Translations under genes and position numbers: made by a program | Part shown: piece after piece, positions 39,201 through 43,889 of the stretch | Layout of the letters: every line of letters starts with the position of its first letter | Numbering within the stretch: the first letter of the stretch is position 1 | Notes under the pieces: generated by a model | Databases searched by the model: none | What the model saw: the letters and a program-made list of their open reading frames with translations, nothing else | What the model was told of the DNA's origin: nothing | Assembly (NCBI GenBank): GCA_029784825.1 | Contig: JAFMAU010000014.1 | Coordinates: forward strand, 1-43,889 | Length of the DNA stretch: 43,889 nucleotides | Direction: 5' to 3' | Source of the DNA: Nitrososphaerota archaeon | Lineage (GTDB): Archaea; Thermoproteota; Nitrososphaeria; Nitrososphaerales; UBA183

Positions 39201-40143
39201 GTTGGATGGGGTCTTCGTCTTCTCGTATCCCGACCTTTTCGGCTCGATGCTGCAAATAGCGCAGGTCGAAGTCGTCTCCGTTGAAAGTCAGTACGACTGG
39301 ATAGTCCATGACCTTGGAAAGAACTGCCCTTAGGAGGTCTTCCTCCTTCTCGAATATTTCGTAGGCGAACGAGTGGTTGCCGAAATCGCCCACAGCCCTC
39401 TTTCCTTTGAGGAGGTACACCACCTTCTCCTCTTCATTGAAGAAGGAGACCGCAATGACCTCCCTTACCGGGTTCTCAACGTCTGGGAGCCTTCCTGCCT
39501 CGTTGTCGACTTCGATGTCCAGGGCGATCCGTCTGAAGTTTGCAAGTGGTTCACTGAGAAGTCGGGCCCACTCTGACAGATAGGGCTTGAACTCAGCGAC
39601 GCTTGTTCTCAAGATCTCGTCAAGCGAATGCCCGACCCTTTCGGGCATTTCGTGCCCGACAGGAATCACTTTGCCCTGGGACACCTTGTAGTACGTCCCC
39701 ATCTTCAGTCCCCTGTCATAGGCGAAGTTCTCGTAGTACTTGATGTCCGCCTCCCAGGCTCTGATCTGGTCCCTGATGCTGTCGTTCCCTCCCCCGATCG
39801 CGAGGGGGTCCGTGGTGACTATCTTCCTCAGGGTCGTCCTGGTGTCGTTGAGGAGGTCGAGCTTCTCTTCCTCCACTATCTCTATCACGTCCTTCCGTTT
39901 ACTCACCTCTCCCAGCTCCTCCATCGGGAGCCGGGTGAAGCAGTAAGGGCGATGGCCGGTGTTGTCCTCCCAGAGCCAGAACCTCCCGGCCCTCTGGTCG
40001 TAGAACTTCAGCACCGCCTTCCTCTTGTCACCGTCGTACGTCGCAGACGCCAGGAGGGACTCGCCGATCTCGCTCGCCGGCTTCGTCAGGTCCGCCAGCT
40101 TCGCCCTCAGGGTGACTGGGTTAACGTAGGATTGGGCGGACAT
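36214..40143 (-). CDS. polB: Family B DNA polymerase precursor, interrupted by an intein
   Basis: Replicative or repair DNA polymerase with 3'-5' proofreading. The 1309-residue precursor gives an 846-residue polymerase after removal of a 463-residue intein. Exo I is ALDIEVD (Asp209/Glu211), Exo II LTFNGDDFDLRYL (288-296), Exo III YCLNDSQLTYEF (Asp387). Polymerase motif A is VLDFASLYPSLM (486-496), motif B KVYLNGSYGSFG, motif C LYSDTDSVYL (622-631), then SRKKNYFGV with the KKxY motif (667-675). A Cys cluster (CPHPEC...CTKKKG) in the palm is typical of TACK PolB. The ATG at 40143 follows a TATA box; the frame to 40326 is not conserved. The middle and N-extein use more AT-ending codons than the ends. 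Confidence 0.96.
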   Translation of the reverse strand: MSAQSYVNPVTLRAKLADLTKPASEIGESLLASATYDGDKRKAVLKFYDQRAGRFWLWEDNTGHRPYCFTRLPMEELGEVSKRKDVIEIVEEEKLDLLNDTRTTLRKIVTTDPLAIGGGNDSIRDQIRAWEADIKYYENFAYDRGLKMGTYYKVSQGKVIPVGHEMPERVGHSLDEILRTSVAEFKPYLSEWARLLSEPLANFRRIALDIEVDNEAGRLPDVENPVREVIAVSFFNEEEKVVYLLKGKRAVGDFGNHSFAYEIFEKEEDLLRAVLSKVMDYPVVLTFNGDDFDLRYLQHRAEKVGIREDEDPIQLERVAASLKHGIHIDLYQFFRNRSIQVYAFNNRYTEHTLGGVAEVLLGKSKIEFEGEIGDLPLSKLAEYCLNDSQLTYEFTSMSDSLVMKLLLMISRIGKMPMNDVSRLGISNWIRSMLFYEHRRVGALIPRQDELAEKGGASSKAIIKGKKYKGGLVIDPKPGVYFDVSVLDFASLYPSLMKVHNLSYETVNCPHPECRVNRIPDTDSWECTKKKGITSLVIGSLRDLRVGHYKHLARDPTLSKQDRELYGVVSQSLKVYLNGSYGSFGFESFAFYCLPVAEATAALGRDAITRTIAKCNELGINVLYSDTDSVYLQNPSKEQIATVTRWADSDLGVELDLDKVYRYVAFSSRKKNYFGVFPDGTVDIKGLTGKKSVDGLTPILARVDGRQKLTTVAETYREFHLGKKVEVVSVTDHLTSVWVPISDAMKHQVDDVYEVSTGKGRVLRLSGDHSVYMMDNFGNLRTRETRKMTQGDVLVGARFVPPPTEPLTLNVAEYLTSPSVARGNLLFPARAHSTAGTPMPRHVAVTEDLGRLLGIYVAEGSSSSKSEQRNDVIIQDSTVNKEVCKAVLESWKAVFGWDMRVISTESRAKSFYLPTLYNEFFRRVCGSDSDSKRVPEFIFGCERQVVRAFLQGYFSGDGYSNSRRINAASRNRELLVQVAHLLSYFDIDCRIRRQYNRKYRRHYHVLSVVGTSSRLRFLTDVGFLQARFRSAPATMPRNKELLPLRTNGLISVEHAILSRVGKKNIRNLNFHDERSYDVMLLQSYKDTVSRLWRLADQPEKRELAKIYRMISSQDVTYDEVVEVKRVSGPRKMYDFSVPGLERFVAGDLPTLLHNSQTPEYLKRRFYETLEVLSSVKTPEDFERARASTRELLTKMVSDLKGKKVPVSDLAFTVMMGKPTAKYNGTTPQHVRAAMQLEEKGKEIKAGEIIAYVKTKSPPYVKPAELARAEEVDADKYIEYAHSMFDQLLDALDFSFDEIMGATTLDLFWGS
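36685..38073 (-). other. PolB intein with LAGLIDADG homing endonuclease
   Basis: In-frame protein-splicing element of 463 residues (precursor residues 691-1153). Block A begins with Ser1 in SVDGLTPILARVDG; block B has GDHSV with His78; the two LAGLIDADG motifs are LLGIYVAEG (161-169) and AFLQGYFSGDG (257-267); block F is MYDFSVPG...RFVAG; block G ends LPTLLHN, with His462 and Asn463. The next residue is Ser, the required +1 nucleophile. The flanks IKGLTGKK and SQTPEYLKRRF join into the normal PolB sequence. All catalytic residues for splicing and both endonuclease Asp/Glu positions seem present (Glu168 and Asp266), so it looks functional. Confidence 0.95.
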
Positions 40144-40171
40144 CGGAAGGTCGGTCATCTGCCGGCTCTTC

Positions 40172-40182
40172 GGCAAATAAGG
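40172..40182 (-). promoter_or_regulatory. TATA box of polB
   Basis: TCCTTATTTGC on the minus strand, about 34 nt before the ATG at 40143. It supports that start and rejects the upstream extension. Confidence 0.55.
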
Positions 40183-40208
40183 ATATGCGGCAGCAGGACA
40201 TGCGGACG

Positions 40209-40219
40209 ACTTATATCGA
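40209..40219 (+). promoter_or_regulatory. TATA box of the membrane protein gene at 40242
   Basis: ACTTATATCGA, centred about 28 nt before the ATG at 40242, a leaderless arrangement. It is separate from the polB TATA box 37 bp away. Confidence 0.6.
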
Positions 40220-40241
40220 GTAGCAATCGCGGCCTCCGAGA

Positions 40242-40616
40242 ATGTCGTCCGTCCTGGGCTCGCTGAGGGCGAACTCCGCGTATGCCTACATCGCGGTGGG
40301 GGTCGTCTGGCTTGCCGTAGCAGCACTCGCGGGGTCGGCTCTCATCCTCTGGCCTGTCCTCGCCTGCATCCTCGGTGGGGTCCAGCTCCGCCTCTGGCCG
40401 ACGCGGAGGCTGACCTGGGCGTGGGCTGTCTCCACAGCCGCCCTCGGCTTCCTGGTCTCAGCGTACCAGGTGTACGCCTGGCTCCCGTTCCTGGCCGGCG
40501 CCTTCTCTTCTGTCGCAGCTGCAGCTTCTGCGCTGTTCGCGGTCCTGGCGATTCTCCACGTCTTCCTCTTCTACGCGGGCTCCCGGCCGCCTCGAGCCGA
40601 AGAAAGCAAGGACTGA
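40242..40616 (+). CDS. Hypothetical small membrane protein
   Basis: I do not recognise this 124-residue protein. It has four hydrophobic segments (about 15-29, 32-48, 58-74 and 79-112, the last long enough for two), an Arg-rich loop (WPTRRLTW) and a charged C-terminal tail (SRPPRAEESKD). Start ATG 40242 is about 28 nt after a TATA box. The DegT aminotransferase starts 1 nt after its stop, so the two are translationally coupled. Confidence 0.72.
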   Translation: MSSVLGSLRANSAYAYIAVGVVWLAVAALAGSALILWPVLACILGGVQLRLWPTRRLTWAWAVSTAALGFLVSAYQVYAWLPFLAGAFSSVAAAASALFAVLAILHVFLFYAGSRPPRAEESKD

Positions 40617-40617
40617 C

Positions 40618-41730
40618 ATGTCCTTCATCCCAATCAACCGCCCCATCCTCGGCCCGGAGGAGAGGGCGGCGGTCGACGAGGTCATAGCGAGCGGGAGGCT
40701 CACCGACGCCTCTTACGAGGGGGGGAAGCACGTCAGGGCCTTCGAGGGGAAGGTCAGGTCGCTTACCGGCGCCAGGCACGTGGTCGCCGTCAACTCTGGG
40801 ACCGCAGCCCTCCACTCCGTGCTGATGGCGCTCGGGGTCGGGGCCGGGGACGAGGTCATCATACCGTCGTTCACCTTCGTGGCGACTGCCAACGTGGTCC
40901 TCGCAAGCGGGGCCAAGCCGGTCTTCGTGGACACGAAGGACGACTACAACATGCGCCCGGAGGAGTTCAGGAGGGCAGTCACGCGGAGGACGAAGGCGGT
41001 GATCCCGGTCCACGTTTTCGGGTACCCGGCCGACATGGACGAGATCCGGGAGATAGCCCAGGCGAAGTCCGTCAGGGTGGTCGAGGACGCGGCCGAGTCC
41101 ATGGGGGCGGCGTACAAGGGGACCCAGACAGGCAGGCTCTCCGACGCCGGGTGCTTCAGCATGTATGCCACGAAGGTTGTCACCGCAGGTGAGGGGGGAG
41201 CGGTGTCGACCGACGACGACGAGCTAGCCGACAAGCTGAGGCTGGTCAGGAACCACGGGATGGTGCACCACAACGACTCGCGGCACCTCGGCTTCAACTA
41301 CAGGCTCCCGGAGCTCGGGGCTGCCGTGGCCTCGGTCCAGATGGACAAGCTCCCTGGGTTCCTGGACGCCAGGTCAAGGAACGCGAGGCTCCTCACGGAG
41401 AGGGTAGCGCATCTCAGGGGGGTCTCGTTCACCCAGGAGTCTCCCGACAGGACGCACGTCTACTACTTGTACACTCTCCGCCTGAGCAAGAACAGGGACA
41501 GGGTGCTGAAGCAGCTCAACGGGGCCGGTGTCGGCGCCGCGGTGTACTTCCAGATACCCGCGCACAAGACCCAGCTCTACTCCAAGCTCGGCTACGGCAG
41601 GAAGGCGCTTAGGAACACGGAGAGCGCCTCGAAGCACGTCCTGTCGCTCCCTGTTCACCCTGCAGTGAGCGAGTCTGACATCGAGAGGGTCGCGGACGAG
41701 TTCTCAAAGTCCGCGAAGGCCAACCTGTAG
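40618..41730 (+). CDS. DegT/DnrJ/EryC1/StrS-family sugar aminotransferase
   Basis: PLP-dependent transaminase that makes amino sugars on nucleotide-sugar carriers. The 370-residue protein has NRPILGPEE at the start, VNSGTAALH (Ser60-Gly61-Thr62), IIPSFTFVATAN, the VVEDAAES segment with Asp157, and the PLP-binding Lys186 in MYATKVVTAGEGG. The family includes aminotransferases for UDP-4-keto or 3-keto sugars; the substrate is not readable. ATG 40618 is one base after the preceding stop. With the GT2-like protein downstream it suggests synthesis of a modified surface sugar. Confidence 0.92.
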   Translation: MSFIPINRPILGPEERAAVDEVIASGRLTDASYEGGKHVRAFEGKVRSLTGARHVVAVNSGTAALHSVLMALGVGAGDEVIIPSFTFVATANVVLASGAKPVFVDTKDDYNMRPEEFRRAVTRRTKAVIPVHVFGYPADMDEIREIAQAKSVRVVEDAAESMGAAYKGTQTGRLSDAGCFSMYATKVVTAGEGGAVSTDDDELADKLRLVRNHGMVHHNDSRHLGFNYRLPELGAAVASVQMDKLPGFLDARSRNARLLTERVAHLRGVSFTQESPDRTHVYYLYTLRLSKNRDRVLKQLNGAGVGAAVYFQIPAHKTQLYSKLGYGRKALRNTESASKHVLSLPVHPAVSESDIERVADEFSKSAKANL

Positions 41731-41769
41731 GGCCATGCACGCGGGAACCGGCGGGAGAAGGGGTCCAGG

Positions 41770-42330
41770 ATGAGGAAGGCGCTGATATCGCTGATGTGCC
41801 ACCCCGAGAGGTCGCCGAAGCTCGAAGTTCCTCCGGGGGACGGGTATGAAGCATTCGTGAACCGGACCCCCAACTACGCGGCCGCCTACAGGACTGCGAT
41901 CGGCATGGCGCTGGAGAAGGGCATGGACCTGGTCACCGCAGACTCGGACGGATACCACCCGGCGAGCGAGATAGTGAAGCTGGCGACCGGGGAGTACTAC
42001 GAGGGAGGGGAGGCCCTCGTCCTCCCGTACAGGACCAACCTCGGGTTCCAGTCGAAGCTCTTCTCCTACTTCTTTTCACTGGTCGAACGAAGGCGCATCA
42101 GGGATGCCACCGGAGGTCTCTGCAGGTTCTCCTACGACCTCATGCGCTCGCTCCCTTCGCTGGCGCCCGAAGACATGACTGTGCACGTCGAGATCCTGAA
42201 GCACGCGCTGAAGTCCGGCGCCAAGATCGTCCAGTACGGATACCTCTCCGGAGCCAATGAAAGGGCGGAGTCGAGGAGGACGTCCCACTACCAGCTCAAA
42301 CTGCTCAAGGCCGCGTTTTCCACAGACTGA
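41770..42330 (+). CDS. Short glycosyltransferase family 2-like protein
   Basis: A 186-residue protein that resembles the later part of dolichol-phosphate-mannose-synthase-like GT2 enzymes. It has TAIGMALEKGMDLVTADSDGYHPASEI with a DxD-like DSDG, ALVLPYRTNLGFQSKLFS, and DATGGLCRFSYDLMRSL. The usual N-terminal nucleotide-binding strand (VxxPxYNE) is not evident: instead the first 35 residues are MRKALISLMCHPERSP and a Pro/Gly-rich run. It may be a divergent full-length form, or a shortened enzyme. ATG 41770 lies 39 nt after the DegT gene, so the two are probably co-transcribed. Confidence 0.65.
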   Translation: MRKALISLMCHPERSPKLEVPPGDGYEAFVNRTPNYAAAYRTAIGMALEKGMDLVTADSDGYHPASEIVKLATGEYYEGGEALVLPYRTNLGFQSKLFSYFFSLVERRRIRDATGGLCRFSYDLMRSLPSLAPEDMTVHVEILKHALKSGAKIVQYGYLSGANERAESRRTSHYQLKLLKAAFSTD

Positions 42331-42345
42331 TCCCAGCGGGAAAGG

Positions 42346-42355
42346 CAAAAATACG
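42346..42355 (+). promoter_or_regulatory. TATA box of rpoP
   Basis: CAAAAATACG, centred about 27 nt before the TTG at 42378, a leaderless arrangement. Confidence 0.55.
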
Positions 42356-42377
42356 AGGGCAGTCGGGCGAAATTCAG

Positions 42378-42587
42378 TTGAGTCTGGAAACACCGCCGTC
42401 GCCACCTGCTGCCCCGAAGGAGCAGCCTGCGAAGGTCTTCGCAGGCGCAGTCTACGAATGCGTCCGATGCGGGACGAGGACCACCCAGGAAGAGCTCTCG
42501 AGGCTCCCAGAGGTGAAGTGCATCTGCGGGTACCGCGTGTTCAGGAAGGCGAGGCCGGCCGTGGTCAAGCAGATCAAGGCGATCTAG
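42378..42587 (+). CDS. rpoP: DNA-directed RNA polymerase subunit P (Rpb12 homologue)
   Basis: Small zinc-binding RNA polymerase subunit. The 69-residue protein has a Pro-rich N-terminal tail (ETPPSPPAAPKEQP), then the conserved core: YECVRCGTRTT, EELSRLPEVKCICGYRVF and KARPAVVKQIKA. Four cysteines (Cys-x2-Cys and Cys-x-Cys) provide the zinc site; in many homologues the second pair is Cys-x2-Cys. It begins at TTG 42378 behind a TATA box. Confidence 0.93.
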   Translation: MSLETPPSPPAAPKEQPAKVFAGAVYECVRCGTRTTQEELSRLPEVKCICGYRVFRKARPAVVKQIKAI

Positions 42588-42630
42588 GCCCGGAACGTCT
42601 GACTTCGTCGATTGCATATCCTCGGTTCAC

Positions 42631-42641
42631 AGTTTATTTAC
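42631..42641 (+). promoter_or_regulatory. TATA box of the HMG-CoA synthase gene
   Basis: AGTTTATTTAC, centred about 33 nt before the ATG at 42669. It rules out the longer frame from 42612. Confidence 0.6.
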
Positions 42642-42668
42642 TCGTTTCATTCGGCCGTTCCAATTCCT

Positions 42669-43712
42669 ATGCATCTCATGCAGAGTAAGAATCGTGCGGC
42701 AATCCTCGGGTATGGGGCCTACATCCCCTACTACAGGCTCCCGACCACCGAGATAGCCAGGGTCTGGAAGGGAGGCGGTTCAGGCCCCAACGTTGAGACC
42801 GCTGTGGCAGGCGGGGACGAAGACACTGTGACCATGGCGATAGAGGCTTCCAGGCAGGCGATGAAGATGGCCGGGGTGGACAGCCTCGGCGCGGTCTTCG
42901 TCGGCACCGAGTCGAAGCCCTACGCCGTCAAGCCCACGAGCACCATAGTCGCGCAGGCCCTGGGACAGCACCACACCCTGGCGGCGGACCTCGAGTTCGC
43001 CTGCAAGGCAGGGACGGAGGCGATGCAGGTGGTCACCGGCCTGGTCGGCTCCGGGATGATAGAAGCAGGGCTGGCGGTCGGCATGGACACAGCACAGGGG
43101 AGGCCGGGGGACGACCTCGAGTACACAGCGGCCAGCGGAGGGGCCGCCTACGTCATCGGCGGTCGCGACAAGTCCGCATTGGCCGTGATCGACTGCAGCA
43201 CGTCGTTCGTCTCCGACACCGGGGACTTCTGGCGGCGCTCGAACGAGAGGTATCCGCGCCACCTTTCGAGGTTCACCGGGGAGCCGGCGTACTTCTTCCA
43301 CATCGAGAACTCGGTGAACACGCTGTTCAAGGAGACAGGGCACAAGGCGTCGGACTTCAGGTACGCGGTGTTCCACCAGCCCAACCCCAGGTTCCCGGTC
43401 GAGGTCGCGACTCGGCTGGGGTTCACCATGGAGCAGATCAAGACCGGCCTGCTGAACCCGCTCATCGGGAACACCTACGCCGGCAGCTCCCCGATAGGGC
43501 TGGCCGCGGTCCTGGACGAGGCGAAGCCCGGAGACAAGATACTCCTGGCGAGCTTCGGGTCAGGGGCCGGGTCGGACGCGTTCTGCATAGAGGTCCTCGA
43601 GGGGATAAAGAGGACCAGGGGGGTCAACCCGACGGTGAAGTCGATGCTGGAGAGGAGCACCAAGATCGACTACTCGACCTACACAAAGTTCAGGGACAAG
43701 CTCCGGAAGTAG
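42669..43712 (+). CDS. Hydroxymethylglutaryl-CoA synthase, archaeal type
   Basis: Condenses acetyl-CoA and acetoacetyl-CoA to HMG-CoA, the first committed step to mevalonate and isoprenoid lipids. The 347-residue thiolase-fold protein has the likely catalytic residues Glu81 in VGTESKPYAVKPTS, Cys112 in LEFACKAGTEA and His236 in VFHQPNPRFP. ILGYGAYIPYYRL is the typical archaeal N-terminus. The start is ATG 42669 (second choice ATG 42678), downstream of a TATA box. The next gene, a thiolase, begins 1 nt after its stop, the conserved archaeal arrangement in which the two enzymes form a complex. Confidence 0.95.
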   Translation: MHLMQSKNRAAILGYGAYIPYYRLPTTEIARVWKGGGSGPNVETAVAGGDEDTVTMAIEASRQAMKMAGVDSLGAVFVGTESKPYAVKPTSTIVAQALGQHHTLAADLEFACKAGTEAMQVVTGLVGSGMIEAGLAVGMDTAQGRPGDDLEYTAASGGAAYVIGGRDKSALAVIDCSTSFVSDTGDFWRRSNERYPRHLSRFTGEPAYFFHIENSVNTLFKETGHKASDFRYAVFHQPNPRFPVEVATRLGFTMEQIKTGLLNPLIGNTYAGSSPIGLAAVLDEAKPGDKILLASFGSGAGSDAFCIEVLEGIKRTRGVNPTVKSMLERSTKIDYSTYTKFRDKLRK

Positions 43713-43713
43713 A

Positions 43714-43889
43714 TTGAAGTCCAAAGTGTACGTGACGTCCGCAGGGATCGTCCCTGTGGCGGACCACTGGGGGAAGTCCATCGAGGACCTCGCGTTCGAG
43801 GCGGCCCACGCGGCCCTCAGAGGCTCTCCCAAGAAGAAGCCTGACCAGATCATAGTGGGGAACATGTTCAGCGCAGTCGGCGAGATCGG
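43714..43889 (+). CDS. Acetyl-CoA C-acetyltransferase (thiolase), 5' part only
   Basis: The first 58 codons of a thiolase cut by the window edge. It begins with TTG 43714 (KSKVYVTSAGIVPVADHWG), one base after the HMG-CoA synthase stop, and continues with KSIEDLAFEAAHAALRG and IIVGNMFSAVGEI, matching the N-terminus of archaeal thiolases. It would supply acetoacetyl-CoA for the enzyme encoded just upstream. The catalytic Cys and His lie beyond the window. The call rests on the N-terminal pattern and the conserved gene order. Confidence 0.85.
   Translation, partial: MKSKVYVTSAGIVPVADHWGKSIEDLAFEAAHAALRGSPKKKPDQIIVGNMFSAVGEI

Noticed and set aside
39628..39648. Perfect 8-bp inverted repeat ATGCCCGA/TCGGGCAT with a 5-nt loop inside polB
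   Set aside because: It lies in a conserved coding stretch without a plausible role; such repeats occur by chance in GC-rich genes. It is near the left edge of the odd-composition zone, which is worth remembering but proves nothing.
40144..40326. Extension of polB by 61 N-terminal residues
   Set aside because: It runs over the polB TATA box, the divergent TATA box and the start of the gene at 40242; the translation is unlike any polymerase N-terminus.

Overview
The window is about 44 kb of a compact, GC-rich archaeal chromosome. It has ribosomal proteins S25e and S26e (found in TACK and Asgard archaea, missing from Euryarchaeota), RNA polymerase subunits K and P, Alba, an archaeal family B DNA polymerase, an ATP-dependent ligase, archaeal-type ThrRS and ProRS, EndA, and an HMG-CoA synthase next to a thiolase. 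TATA boxes lie about 26-30 nt upstream of many start codons, so many mRNAs look leaderless, often with TTG or GTG starts. Together this suggests a high-GC TACK archaeon, perhaps in or near the Nitrososphaeria; that placement is inference. I saw no amo genes, rRNA, tRNA, CRISPR array or insertion sequence.

Layout: 95-4168 phosphoglycerate mutase, nucleoside phosphorylase, thymidine kinase and diaminopimelate decarboxylase. 4271-7110 a GIY-YIG protein, Alba, a 2-hydroxyacid dehydrogenase, RpoK, a cyclophilin-fold protein and S25e. 7197-11914 DNA ligase, uracil phosphoribosyltransferase and an NfeD protease/stomatin pair. 12174-17513 a PhoU-like protein, EndA, the tRNA m1A methyltransferase TrmI, a MOSC protein, two membrane proteins and ProRS. 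17467-24389 two PfkB kinases and a BMP-type nucleoside ABC transporter. 24442-26717 S26e, a membrane-anchored cyclophilin and two unknowns. 26684-31208 an epimerase, two glycosyltransferases and a CDP-alcohol phosphatidyltransferase, a likely envelope glycan/lipid block. 31265-36217 a small zinc protein, ThrRS, agmatine deiminase, N-carbamoylputrescine amidase, a GyrI-like protein and an MscS-like channel. 36214-40143 PolB interrupted by an intein. 40242-43889 a membrane protein, a DegT aminotransferase, a GT2-like protein, RpoP, HMG-CoA synthase and the start of a thiolase.

How the genes work together: nucleosides taken up by the BMP/ABC system could be phosphorylated by the PfkB kinases and Tdk, or split by the phosphorylase with uracil recovered by Upp, so nucleoside salvage is the strongest shared theme. 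The AguA/AguB pair completes a putrescine route from agmatine. HMG-CoA synthase plus thiolase starts the mevalonate pathway for archaeal lipids, and the CDP-alcohol transferase acts later in lipid head-group synthesis.

The most notable points are a 463-residue intein in PolB at a Gly-Lys-Lys/Ser junction just after the KKxY motif, with unusual codon use extending into the N-extein; divergent gene pairs that appear to share a single TATA box with matching geometry; and convergent genes that repeatedly share a CTAG as both stop codons.
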